DNA of 64,000 nt from Himantopus leucocephalus (Eukaryota > Chordata > Aves > Charadriiformes > Recurvirostridae): the NCBI GenBank assembly GCA_003993805.1, contig RSEF01000031.1, positions 51,896,463 to 51,960,462 of the forward strand, given 5' to 3'. Position 1 is the first letter of the stretch. Each line of letters begins with the position of its first letter. Positions 1 to 12,020 of this stretch are shown here, one piece after another. Made by a program: the position numbers and the translations under genes. Below the pieces are notes generated by a model, which did not search any database, had not been told where the DNA came from, and was given only the letters and a program-made list of their open reading frames with translations.

Positions 1-1035
1 AAAATAATCANCAGAAAGTAATTAAGCAGGCTGCATACAGTATATCTGCTGATGTGGGCCCTAAGAGCATATGCTTTTTTACCAACAAGAAGCGCTGCTG
101 GACCTGCCAGCAAATGTACTACGTGATGCTAAAGTATTTCATTCAAGGATAGCCCAGCAGCTCAAAGTGAAGGAGCGAAAGGAGAAAATTGTTTCTCTCA
201 TCAGTGCTAGATCACATACCCGCCACACAAAACGTAATAAAACCTTTGCAGCCCTCTGCATAGCAGCCAGGGGTCCTCACGGGAGAAGGGCAGATGCTCC
301 CCCTGCCCCGCTTCCTTCCTCAGCTGCAGGGGTCCTGCTGGCAGCCAGACGCAAACCTCATTCCGTTTCTGAGCCTGCTTCTCTTTTGAGGGCAAACTTT
401 TTCCTCCCAGATGGGCGAATTTCCAGATTGCTGCGCAGCTGCTTCTACTAAGGACGGCTCGTCTGCCACAACCCCCACCAAAACTACTATTGCAAATTTT
501 AGATAAATACCTCCTCCTCCAGAATTTTTCTATGATCTTGCAAAGATGAAAACCCAAAACTTTTTACATCAAGCAGAGTTGCAATTATAGCTATTTTTTT
601 CAGTGTGCAACACTGTATTTCCATTGCTTTCTGCCTAATTAAGGTACAGCATAAAAGGAGTACATCTTCTGACTCTCACAGGGGAAATTCAACTACTCCC
701 AGATAAAGGGCAATCTTTAGACATCAGTCTAGAAAAACGGGAAGGCTTTAACAAAGCACACTGTTCTCTACTCTCTCACTTGTCGAAGTGGTTGAAATGC
801 AACTGGTTGAAAGGCTCATGCAATTGGTGAACCAGTTAAGAGCAAAGCAGAAGGACAAGGGTGAGGAGCAGCCTGGAGAAGGGCATGTAGGCCCCGAGAG
901 AGACATGTACAAGGGCTCACCTCCCAGTGGTGGTGTCCCTCTGCACTTGGTGGAGAAAGAAAAGATCCTTCATACAAGACTAGTGTAGCTGTCCTAAACC
1001 ACCTTCATCTTTCCGTGTTAATCCACACGGAGAGA
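1..1035. other. Intergenic, no gene recognised
   Basis: There is an N at position 11. Two overlapping open frames on opposite strands (71-451 and 207-557) show no domain and look like chance. In human the neighbour beyond the SLF1 3' end is MCTP1 in convergent orientation, but no MCTP1 exon was recognised here. Confidence 0.5.
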
Positions 1036-1527
1036 CATGGAGGTGCTGCAGCGTGTCCAGAGAAGGGCAGCGAATGTGGTGAGGGGTCTGGAGCCCCAGT
1101 CTCGTGAGGAGCGGCTGAGGGACCTGGGGGTGTTCAGCCTGGAGAAGAGGAGGCCGAGGGGAGACCTTATCACTCTCTACAGCTCCCTGAAAGGAGGGGG
1201 TAGCGAGGGGGGTCGGTCTCTGCTCCCAGGGAAGAGGCGATACAGGAGGAGAGGAAACGGCCTCAAGCTGCCCCAGGGGAGGTTTAGCTTGGGTATCAGG
1301 AAGGCTTCGTTCATGGTAAGGGTTGTCCCACACTGGAACAGGCTGCCCAGGGAAGCGGTGGAGTTGTCACCCCTGGAGGTATTTAACAGACAGGCAGATG
1401 TGGTGCTGTGGCACGTGGGTTAGTGGTGGACTTGGCAGTGTTAGGTTAACAGTTGGACTCGATGATCTTAAAGGTCCCTTCCAACCCAGACGATTCCATG
1501 ATTCTCTTCTATGAATCTATGATTGCA
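1036..1527 (+). mobile_element. CR1 LINE fragment, 3' end, sense
   Basis: It starts at GGAGGTGCTGCAGCGTGTCC, contains GAGGAGCGGCTGAGGGACCT, and ends with the tail GATCTTAAAGGTCCCTTCC and repeated ATGATTCT/ATGAATCTATGATT. This is the 3' part of the CR1 second ORF plus 3' UTR, 5'-truncated as usual. The open frames here are remnants of the element, not genes. Confidence 0.93.
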
Positions 1528-4442
1528 AATACGGCGAGCTGCTTCAATTGGCTGGACCTGGGCTTTGTTGGGAATACTGCATCACTTCCTTTAAGAGCAG
1601 CCTCTCTCTCAGGAGAAGGAAAAAAAGTTATGTAGCACAGCTGCTGCCAGCCATGGACGAGGTGAGCGAGCGTAGGTCAGGCCATCAGACCAGGAGGTTG
1701 GATACTTCTTGCTCCAAGAGGCATTAGAAATTTTCTGCTTCTTTTGTGTCATAGCGATCAACCAAAAGAAGGCATGTTTCTCATAAACTACGTATTTTAG
1801 ATCTTAATTTTTTAAAAACATCCATAAGCTATCGTAATGCAAAATATTAAATAAATTTAAACTATCCATTGCACAGGACGTTGTACTTCTGGATAATTTC
1901 ATTTTTCTCTATAAGAATTTAATGCTCAAGTGAAGTCAGATGTAGCCTACTTTAAGCAGGACAAATTCCCCATCAATGTATCTTGAGTGTCCAACTTTAA
2001 TTTCTGGAAGTTTGAAATTGAGTTCTTTTTACCAAAGGGGCCAAAATGAGTATAACCATGTTTTTCTCCTCATCAGTCTTAGTACTGAATGAAATTTAAA
2101 TGTCAAAAACTTTTTTATGGTTCAGGCTGCACAGTATAGAACCCTGAAACCCTTAGTTATGAGTCATACGGTAATAAGTATTTTCCCATTTTAGTATAAT
2201 CAAAAGAAACTCAAACTTGCTTTTCTTACTCAGCTTTTATGTAAATTACAGCAGGTGATTAAAGGAAAGCCTGAAACGTTCATCACTGATATATATTTTG
2301 ATTAAAGAGTGCTTATTAATTTTTTCTGGAATCATTTCATAAGCCAGTTTTGCCTGACCTGCTTTACCCTGACATGAAGACACATTCCTAAAAGTTTACT
2401 TTTTCTGTAATTGCACATGATCTTTTTTAGGTGTGTCACAAAAAAAACCCAAAACCTTGTAGATCTGCAACCGATGAAGAAAGCTCTCTGGTCAAAAGTA
2501 GTGAAGAGAAGCCAAACACATTGAAAAAACACGGTCAAATGTGTAGGGAGTGTCAAGTGCTGGGAAGTTGCGCGGAAGGGAACAAGAGATGCAACTTGGG
2601 AGCTTCCCATCTTCACTTAGTGCATGCCATTGCAATTGCCAAGAGGACCAGAACTTTGAAAAGAAAATGGAAATATCAAACACATGTCTTGTCTTATCAC
2701 GCCATTCCTACACATTACTGGAAGAAATGAGGAAAGGGGTTTAAAACTGACTCGTAGCATTGGCGGTTTAACGCAGCTGGAAGGCGTTCCAGCAGAAGCT
2801 CCTCAGTTGACACGTACCCATTTTAATCTGCGCTGCAGCTCCCACAGGCTGCTCTGAGCCTCTACCACCACCTCACCTAAAGGTAACTGAAAAAGGGGTT
2901 GGTGTTTTGCTGTACTGGGTGCCGGGAAATCTCTCTTCCAGTGGTGTTCTTACCACATTATATCACTAATTCACGGTGCGGCGCACTGACCATGTCTCTC
3001 ACTTGCAAAAATTTACATCTCGGAAACCAGCCTGCTCGGTGCGCTTCTGTCCTGGAGTTATGTCATAAAGGAAGATTTCTCTCTGCCTCCTGAACAAATA
3101 TGGTAACAACGGCAAAAAATATTTTCCTTCCCCACAGGGTTGCTAGCCCTGGGACACATAACAAGCTCGACAAGCAGTCATACTCCTATCAGGAGGAGCT
3201 GTTGCTCACGGGCATGAGATAACGGCTTGATCAGAAGAAACGGGCCTGGAGACTAAAGCAATTTCTTCCCTCAGCTACGCTTTTATTCCTCAGGCTGAGG
3301 GCCCCTAAACACATCTATTGGGGAAGAGAGGAGGAGAAATGGGGAAGGGCCTGGATTGTTAAATAAGATATTAACTTGTAAATTGGATAACTATCAAATA
3401 TAGCTTTGATTCTTGCAGGTTTGATGTTGTTATTTTCAAAGACTGGGATTTTTTTAAAGGACAAAAGTCTTTCTGCATTACGTTTCTACAAGTAAATGTC
3501 TCAGAAAAATGTCCAGTCACTACAGTTTGCTGAGGCAGGGTGCAATTTTGGGTGGCATCTTGGAAAAGAGCTGGGGAAGAATTAAAGTGGATTGGGAGGC
3601 TGGAACTGGTATTTTCCCTTCATAATACTGACACATCCTTTCCCCTGGCATCCTTACAGAGATCCACAGCTCAAAACCACAGTTACATCTACACCTTCCC
3701 TTCCACGGTTTCGCATCTCTTCTCAACCCCAGTCCTTGCTGGTGACATGCCATGGAGTTGGTGACATGCGGTGGAGTTGGTGACATGCGGTGGAGTTGGT
3801 CCCACACACCTGCTGGTGCTCTGGGCTGCTCTTTCCTTGTCTCCACCTTGGCTGCAGTCCCTGGATGACCAAAATCAAGGCTCCTGCCGTGTGTCTCCTC
3901 CCCTTGATTTCCTGATTACCGCTGATACTAGCAATTAAACCTTACTGGGAAATCTTGCTGCTTGCGATATTGTGGTCTCCTGCTTCTTCTCCCTGTTTCT
4001 CTTTGGGTTTTTTGGTGGACTTCTCCTTCCCTTCCCCACCCACAATTTCTTTTTGGCTTATTCCTGTTCTTATAGCCCTAACTCCTTGGCAATATGTTCA
4101 CAAAGCTTCAGCTGCTGGCTTTATGTCAGCACTTCTGGTTTTCCTTGGTTTCTCGTCACTGCATTAACCAGTCGTTCCTGTCTTTCATCAGTGCTGCTTC
4201 TCCTGAACCTGCAATGACCCCCTTCTAGACCACCTTCCTCTTGGTATTCTACATCCAGACTTTGTCCACTCCCCACTCCCTGATTGTGACATATTTTGAA
4301 ATTGTTCCCCGTGAAAGTCAGTGTAGAAAGGAAGAATACAGAAGTAAAAAATCATGTTTAAAAGAAAGAAATCTCCTCTGGAAGTGGTATAACCACTCCT
4401 GCAATGTACATGCACCTTGCTGTTGGTTACTTGCTTCTGAAA
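1528..4442. other. Intergenic, no gene recognised
   Basis: Unique, mostly AT-rich sequence. Open frames of up to about 108 codons occur on both strands, overlap one another and lack domains. The only structure seen is the 19-bp minisatellite at 3741. Confidence 0.5.
3741..3797. repeat. 19-bp minisatellite, three copies
   Basis: Three head-to-tail units of GGTGACATGCGGTGGAGTT. The first differs at two positions (CA for GG); the second and third are identical. Confidence 0.95.
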
Positions 4443-4496
4443 TATCACAGAACCATAGAAGCACAGAATGGTTTGGGTTGGAAGGGACCTTGAAGA
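4443..4496 (-). mobile_element. CR1 3' tail, antisense, running into an assembly gap
   Basis: Plus-strand sequence ATCACAGAACCATAGAAG and GGTTGGAAGGGACCTTGAAG is the reverse complement of the CR1 3' tail. It is cut off by the N run. Confidence 0.85.
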
Positions 4497-4596
4497 NNNN
4501 NNNNNNNNNNNNNNNNNNNNNNNNNNNNNNNNNNNNNNNNNNNNNNNNNNNNNNNNNNNNNNNNNNNNNNNNNNNNNNNNNNNNNNNNNNNNNNNN
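4497..4596. other. Assembly gap (100 Ns)
   Basis: Exactly 100 Ns, the usual placeholder for a gap of unknown length. CR1 tails in opposite orientation lie on the two sides. Confidence 0.98.
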
Positions 4597-4671
4597 GAGG
4601 TGTCCCTGCCCGGGGCAGGGGGTGGCACTGGATGGTCTTTAAGGTCCCAACCATTCTGTGACTGTGTGACT
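4597..4671 (+). mobile_element. CR1 3' tail, sense, leaving the assembly gap
   Basis: Sequence GAGGTGTCCCTGCCCGGGGC, then GGATGGTCTTTAAGGTCCCA and CCATTCTGTGACTGTGTGAC, is the CR1 3' UTR and tail in sense orientation. Confidence 0.85.
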
Positions 4672-7600
4672 GCACTTGGCACAGCTGGCAGGGGCAGCCT
4701 GTTCCCTGGTTGGTACTTAACATAAAAACACGAATAACTTAGATTTAGCAGGTAGATGCACAGCAAGTGGCATTGCAAGACTTTTGTAGAAAGCCTATCA
4801 GGTCTTCAAAAACAAGTGTCTTTTGAATGATGGAAGAAGGAGAAGGCTTAAAAACCTGCAAGGTTTAGGTTCAGAGCATATGAAATACTAACAAGGGGTC
4901 AGGCAGAAGAGCAGGTGACATCAAAGCTTCTATACGTCCCATTCATCAAAGGAAACACGGATGGGAAAGGCAACCGTATGTAGTAGCTCTTCTAAAACAA
5001 AGACCGTGTTTCTGTATGGACTGATAAAACACCTTCAGTTTCCCATGAACTGTAAAAGTTTTTCGAGGTCACCTTCCCACATCAGAAAAAGAGTCTGACT
5101 CTGCTGTCAAAGGCAGAAAGCAGCCGCTGAGGGGGATATTTGCTAAGGCCCTGAACACTCTGCAAAAGTTGACCTCTACCTGCAGCACGCAGAGGTCCTG
5201 CTGGCAGGCGGGTGCAGACATTCGCAGCTGTGATGGTGACAACCACAGCTCAGATAACGTGATGCTGACCCTGCGTGCAGCAGCTTACCTTCAATGTCGT
5301 GGGCTTGACACTTGCCCAAGGTGGATGAGAGACCTCAGTTTTAGCTTCTGCTTAGTCTGAGTGGACTCAAATCCATGCTGCGTGTTTCCTAAGAGGATGA
5401 TGTGGTAGACATGAGGCTATTCAGATGGGGGAGAGGACCTCATGAGAGTATTGACCCTCTTGCAGCTGCAGCTTGGTGCAGAAGAGGATCCAGGACTGCC
5501 TGTACAAGAGGCAGTGGAGGCAGGAGGTGGCCTGCAGCCTCGAGGGTGATGCTTCCAGTGGGTAACAGCAAACACGTAAATAAAACTGGTAAATACTTAT
5601 GCAATTTTCATGCAGGTATTACAGAAACAAGAGTGTGCAGGAGATGAGCAAACACGTCTCCTCCCCTTGAGAAGATGCTGTGGCGTGTGGAAGTTTCTGG
5701 GAGAGGGTACAGTTTTGAACCTCGCTCTGCTCTGTAGGGACCTCTCTCTCCGTGTCACTGCGCAGAAGCCTAGAGGGGACCTGAAAGTTTTTCCTTGGCT
5801 CTTGCTAGCAATGTGTTATTCACCTCTTATTTACAGGCCTTCACTTCAGGATGCTGCCCAGGGTAAGAAAACCAAAATTTTTTCTTAAATTTATAAGAGG
5901 GAAACATTTGAAATGGCAGCCTGCTTGCCTGTTTGTAGTCCGTCATGCGAAGTGGGAGTTTTCCCCTTGGGCAGCCCGAGACGGCCCCCGCCATCAGCGC
6001 AGCAGAGTGTGGTTTTACTGGTGGCTGGCACGCACTGCAGGCAAAACAAATAATAATGAATCAAAGCTTTGTGTCTTCAACCCGGTGCTGCTGTGGTACA
6101 ATGTGCATTTGAATGGGTTTTTGTGGATTTGCTGAAAAATCAGAACAAAAGGAAAAAAAAAAAAAACCCAACCTGAACCTTAGTTTAATAATAGTGGTGA
6201 AGTCCCTAAAAATAGAGGTATGCCAGAGCCGTTGGTAACGGTGCCCATCGTTTAATCTTACCGTTTCCCTCCCTGCTTTTTTGTGCGGAGTTTGCAAAGG
6301 CCCTTTTAAGGAACAAGTGATTCTTTGTGTTCTGTGCGCACTCCTGAAATCAGGGGGGGTTGATAGAGGAGATAGGTTATCACCAGTCCACATGGCATCC
6401 ACATGAAGTTCAGCCTTCAGTAGTTCAAGAGCCGCTACAGCTATCGCGTCCCCTGCGCAGAGCCGGTGTGCTTTGAACAGCTGAAAGTGGCGACTGGTTG
6501 ACCACCTCAAACTGCCAGATCAGATTTGCTCTCAGAGTGAAATTTCAGCAGGCGTGCCCGTAGATATCGGGGCAGATAGCGCACCCGTCATCAAAGAAAA
6601 CTGGAGTTGGACCATTAGTGGGAAGCAGAAAAATGTCGAATTTTAAGACCAAATGGGTAAATTAGGCAAATAACAAACCAACAAGCTGAATTACCGACAC
6701 TGCAATTTTATGCTTTTTTAATAGAGGTGTCGCTAAATTAGTTTAATTTTTAAATTTTTTTACCTTAGCTTTGCCTTCCCAAAATTTTCAAAATCACTGT
6801 TGGTTACAAATGCGCTGCAATGAGGTAGTTACACATCCTCGCAAAACATCCACCACTCTTAAATACGAGAGCGATGCGATTTAGGTGCACCGGGAGTTAA
6901 ACAGGAATGAGACCTTCTTTACCCGATTCTCCTGAAAAGCTATGATATTTAGCAAATGTATACAAGCTCATTGAGGTAAGACACGAGTTAGATTAATTAG
7001 ACTTCAGCTGTGCGCAAGTGACAAGCCACAATAGGTAAACTTCCCTGTGTCAGCACTCTCGACAATTTGTGTAAGCTGACTGTTCACCCTTCCCCTGTTT
7101 TATTTTCACTTCTCCTGCATTCGAGATTAATGACAATTTTGCAGCATCAATAAGATAGCTCTCCTGAAAGATTAATGAAACTTGCATTGAAAGAACCCTG
7201 AAGCTCAGTTTCTTAGCTGGACTTGAGCGTGGTATTTTTGCACCACTCCTTTCTTCCCGCTCCAGCCAGCGATCTCTTGGAATGTGGGTGGAAATAGTAA
7301 CTCCTGCTGTTCCTAAAAACCAACAAAATAGTCTATCTTTAAAAAAGTTTATACTATGATCAGCTTTAGGCAGACAGAAGCATTGTTTTTCAATATTTCT
7401 GATTATTTTTTGAGCAATTTAATCACGCTCTCCAACACCTGGTTCACAGATGCCTGTGTAGATAGTGCTGCTGGAGCTCTGCAGCTTTACTGGTCCGTCT
7501 CATCTGCACGGGGTTCCCTGCCTGACTGCAGGACAAAGGCGGCTAAACAGTCCTCAGCTCACCCTTTTTTAAAAAAAGGTATTTTGCATTTACTCAACTG

Positions 7601-7929
7601 CCTAAAATATGCTACTATAATAGTACTTGTTGATAACCGGACTTCTTAGACAAGCCACAGTCTGTATTTTATTTTTTTTCACAGAGATTACAAATTTCGT
7701 TGATAAATGTGGTGCATTTTCGCTATCTTTTTCTGACTATGAGCACAGAGATGAGTATTTTGTGAAGTGCAATCTTTAGAGCTGTTTTCCTGAAGAAGCA
7801 TCTTTTCATATCCTGGTAAATACAATGATAAATTTATGAACTTGTAAGGATCTTTATATACTACAATCTGATGATTGCAATTATTTAACGTGCATTTAAC
7901 AGATTAAAAAAGGAGTTACCTGACAGATT
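4672..7929. other. Intergenic, no gene recognised; TAAT-rich stretch near 7 kb
   Basis: The longest open frame is a 149-codon minus-strand one at 6061-6510, with no domain or plausible splice context. Between 6991 and 7180 GATTAAT occurs three times, possible homeodomain sites. Confidence 0.45.
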
Positions 7930-8330
7930 TTTAAACAGTACGCGTCGGGGAATAATCGCTGAGCATGAAACGTTTCTCACGGTGCTCCCCCGGGATGGCA
8001 CTCAAACTGGCACGTTTCACCAACAGAGTAAATACGCAGTCGTTCCTATTTACCTTTGTGTGTGGCACAGGAGGAGACACGACCGCTGCGAACCTACCGG
8101 CCACTCTCGACCAGGCGGGAGCACAGCTCGGTGCCGCGGCAAAAGGGCTCCGTGTGGTCCTCCAGTGTCTGGGCGGAGAAGCGGCCGGTGGAGGCACGGG
8201 GTTGAGGCGAATCCCGCACGGGGCGTTTGGGACGCTGCCCTTCGGCAATCCAGCGATTTCGCGTCAGTCGGGATGGCGGATGGTGCGGGTAAGAGCTTCA
8301 GGACTGTTTAGAGTTAGACAGTTTAAAGGG
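7930..8330. promoter_or_regulatory. Isolated CpG-rich island, gene unknown
   Basis: About 40 CpG dinucleotides by eye in roughly 350 bp, in sharp contrast to the flanks. At its right end is ATGGCGGATGGTGCGG followed by GTAAGAGC, an ATG 16 bases before a good plus-strand donor (8289). Two overlapping open frames of about 110-128 codons cross it but reflect GC content and show no recognisable domain. It could be the promoter of an unlabelled transcript or an enhancer-associated island. Confidence 0.45.
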
Positions 8331-10149
8331 AGCTCAGGCTCCGAGGTTTGAACCTCCTCTCTGTTTTAACAGATTTTAGACGGTTATAGAAGCTGCAGGA
8401 TTATTTAAATTTTATGAGGTAACCTTTGCTCCTAAACAAAAATAAAATCAGCAGCGAAACTCCTGAGCTCAGCAGTGATTTATTTGCCAATGAGTGTGAC
8501 CGTTTGGAAATCGAGAAACACTCTGTAAAAACACCTTACGGATATCACAGAGATTTTTGCACGTAAACCGACGTGCTCCATATCTAGTGATGACTACCTC
8601 ACTAGTGGGAAACAAAGACTACATCAGTGAAAACGTAACACTGAAATTTGGCCCGAGGCAGCTTTTTTGGCAACTTTTTGGAGCTTGACCAACATCTCTG
8701 TGTGCCATTTGGTCCAGGCGCAAAAGGGATATTCTCCAACTGTATGCTGAAGGTGGAGAACAATGAAGAACTTCTTAAAGGCCAGGGAAGAACAGGATGG
8801 GTTGAGGATGAATATGTACAGTTGTGGTTGTGACGCACGTCGGCGTGTGAAACGTGGGCTCAGAGAGAAAGGGGAGGGGGGCTGGTTGGCTGATGTTGTT
8901 TGTTCTTCCAACGAAGCCAAGAGGTGGGAAATACCTGGCATACCAAGAGCAGTTTTACAAAGCAGACAGTTTAATCACTTAATAGATCCCACTTTATTGC
9001 AATAATGATTTAACAGGAAAGTTTTGCTACTCTGAAGGAGAACAGGTACTCTCTAATAAATTAGATGAAGCACATAATTTTATGTTAAACACGACCGAGA
9101 TATACTTAAGATTTTTTAAGGACGTGGAGTTTGCAAACTTGAGTATATATAAAACTGAATATGTATAAATCTGAACTCTGTTAAGCGTATAACTGGGAAA
9201 TAACTGGAAAATTTTCAATACATGATTCTTACATAAACTGGGAGAATGTTAGAAAGAACAAAACTGTGTCACCATATAATTAAAGACTGCCAATGCACAC
9301 AGACAATGTTTAAGTTGGGGCTACATGTGGAATATTAATTCAGACATTTGCTAACTTTTGACTTTTCACTTTGCAATGTAGCACGTTATCTACTTCTCTT
9401 TACAGTATCTTGGAGAGATGTACTTGAAATTAGTTCAAATAGGTAAGTAGAACTTATAAATGATTGATGTGCTTTTTTTCCTGTCTAAATGACTAACAGC
9501 AAATAATTGTGGGAATATCTTGGATATACAAGCAGAATCACTCTCTTTATCAGACCAAAATAACGGTTTCCCTGCTTTCATTTCAGTCACTAACATATTA
9601 TATTAGGACCAGAATTATTTTTCTGTGGTTCTCTGAGTCCCAATTATTCTAAATTCCCAATTACCTATCAAATTCCTGACTAAAGAAAATGTTAATATTG
9701 CCAACTTAAATGCATATTCGGCATTCTTTAGAAAGTATGTACGTAGCATTTCTTTCATCATGCTCTGCAAGAGGAAATACTGACATTTATTAGTCCATCT
9801 CATATATGACAAAGGTTTTTTTGGTGTTGCTTTCTTACTACTGAAAAATCAAAAGTGCTCAAACGGAACCAAATCCAGTATGCGCTGACCCTTTATTCTA
9901 TTAGACCAGGCTGTTCTGCATGCATGTATAAAAATAATAGTCAGTCATTAATAAACACTGAACATTTGTAATGTAGGTCTGGTTCCAAGACCAACTCAGT
10001 CTGAGCATCTTCAGTGGATTAATTGCTATGAGATCATATATCTCAGCTGCAGAAAGGCTAAATGGAAGTTTTAATGTGCGGCAAGCCAGCTGCATCGATG
10101 TAACTTATTCCCTCTAGTCAAGCAACATCAATTTCAGAAGCAGCTATTA
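8331..10149. other. Intergenic, no gene recognised
   Basis: Unique AT-rich sequence between the small CpG island and the presumed SLF1 3' end. No repeat family or coding signal was recognised. Confidence 0.5.
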
Positions 10150-11544
10150 TCCACACCCTTTCTTTTAGGGTTCTTTTTTTAATATTATAAATTGCTATTA
10201 CAGAAGAATTGGAAACGTTGCTAATTAGTACCTTCCTTTTGAAGGCTAAGATTTTAAATTATTCCTGATCTATTACTGAATCTATGAGAAAAAAAAATCA
10301 GGTGCCCTCAGTCTAAAGCAGCTCTTCCTTCTCTTCCCTTGGAAGGGGACAGGATAAACTTCTCTTAGAAGAGTATCTCTTCCCAGACCCTAGTCTGAAA
10401 TGACTTTGGCACTGGATCTCTACAAAGATGCAAGGCAGGAAGAGTAGTCGTTGCTGTATAAACGTGCAATGGGAGCTCTCCAGAACACGTAACTGTTCCC
10501 CAGCCCCAGCCCCACGCAGCACAATTATGTAGTTCAGCTGCCTCACAAGCCTCAATACCTTTAAAGAACAGCACAGGATTTTCTCTTTTTCTTAATTAAT
10601 TAAAAGGACCATCTGATAGAATATGTAGCAGACAATCCTAAATTAGGTTAGAGGATTAGTTTAGAGGATTTATCATGTGTAGTTTGCATGTATTCACAGA
10701 ATGGAGAACAAAATTCTCATATTAAATGGGGTGTAATTTTTAAGGAGATCCATACTTAGTGTCAGAATCTGATGCCCAGTACATACTTAAACTGCCTCGT
10801 CTAATCCTTTGTAAATTCCCCTGCCAACGTAACTAGATTTGTGCCACTGCTTCCACCGGCATCTCTAGTTGAGGGAATCCCAGGAGTGTTACCAGATCAT
10901 TTTATATACTGCTAGTGTAATGGATTTATCAAACTGCTGTGAGCAAACACGACTCAGAGCAGAGACAAGGACACCATAAGTTATGCTGAGGGTGGATTTG
11001 GCCCTTCGCAGCATCACTGGCCTGGGAAGCAGCAAGGTGACCTGATCATTTTAAAGCTCCAGTGAGTGGTACCCACTGGAGTTCTGGAAATCACCTGTGT
11101 GTCTGGGCCAGTGTCCTCAAGTCAGTCACTGCACAAATGAATGTGACCACGAGCGCCACAGTGCTGACGAGGGAGAAGAAGATTTTCCACACGCCTCTGT
11201 CTGTATAACAAAGATTTCCAGGACAGAAAACACAAAGTTTAACTTGGTGCAAGTGATATAGCACCATTCTGAGGCGGTCACAGGCATGCAGATCTGTCAG
11301 GCAACTAGAAGGCATTGGTGTTGGAAAAATGTTGCCTAAAAAATGCACTGCATCAATGCATCTGAATTCCAGGTTCTGGTAGAGGAAAGTATTAACAACA
11401 TGGGAGATACTAACATGTAAGGCTCATGTAGGGATGTGAAATTTGTACTTCTGTGGTTGCTAGAAAAAAGTTAGCCCAATACTAGGGGTTAACAGTCAAG
11501 ATTCAACCCATGCGGCTTGTTTGGAAGCTAACTGCTAAACAGAT
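10150..11544 (-). other. SLF1: Probable SLF1 3' UTR, with candidate poly(A) signal at 10178-10183
   Basis: No AATAAA was seen on the minus strand within about 1.5 kb after the stop. The first plausible signal is ATTAAA at 10178-10183, followed downstream by a GGGTGTGG stretch at about 10152-10160 that could be the GU-rich element. The true end could lie elsewhere. No conserved protein signal was found in this stretch. Confidence 0.25.
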
Positions 11545-12020
11545 TTAAGTAAAGAGCTGATATGCTTCTACCATAGTTTCCAGAGTTGCTAATAAAGCCT
11601 TCATCTGTTCTCCAGGGAAAAAAAACATGTTTGCAGATATTTCTTGAAGAAACTGTGGTAGCTTTTGAAAAGTTTCTAGCTCTCTAAAATATGTACCTAC
11701 TAACCAATCTGCAGAAAATGTGTTACAGTTATCACGAGCCATTACTGGAAGTACATTTGAACAAGCTACCTCTCTGAGAGTTAAAGCAAAGGGTGAAGAC
11801 AGATTATAAACTGAACAAAAATTCAGCAGCATCTTATTAAATAAAATCAACCACAGTTCTCTCTGCTGACTGCAAAAATCTTGTTCTGTGCGTTCATAGA
11901 AGCTTTCAATGTCCTCTTCTGGATGGACAACATTCAGAAGTTCTTGCTTTACTGGTATGGACTCAACATAATCCAGTGGCAACTTTCCATTGGAGTCCCT
12001 CTGCTGTAGAAGGACTGGTC
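11545..12020 (-). CDS. SLF1: SLF1 coding exon 17 (C-terminal tail and stop)
   Basis: It encodes residues 765-922 and the TAA stop at 11545-11547. It starts [20 protein letters not shown], which caps the ankyrin array, continues through a predicted helical region ([20 protein letters not shown]) and ends [12 protein letters not shown]. The acceptor is TTTTCCCTGCAG| at 12021. The tail matches the human C-terminus in order and length but is more divergent than the ankyrin part. Confidence 0.94.

Noticed and set aside
71..557. Overlapping open frames on both strands at the window start
   Set aside because: They shadow each other and neither resembles a known protein. They were checked as possible MCTP1 exons and do not fit.
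1037..1423. Open frame with RNA-like or viral-looking arginine-rich protein
   Set aside because: It is the 3' end of the CR1 second ORF.
6061..6510. 149-codon minus-strand open frame
   Set aside because: No domain, and a low-complexity FFFFSF run from a poly-A tract on the plus strand. A frame of this length is expected occasionally by chance.
7965..8351. 128-codon plus-strand frame in the small CpG island
   Set aside because: Frames are open on both strands because of base composition, and no domain is seen. The island itself is reported as a regulatory candidate.
11091..11348. 85-codon minus-strand open frame with a membrane-helix-like stretch (IFFSLVSTVALVVTFICAV)
   Set aside because: It lies downstream of the SLF1 stop in the presumed 3' UTR, has no family resemblance and no splice context. 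One hydrophobic run is not enough.
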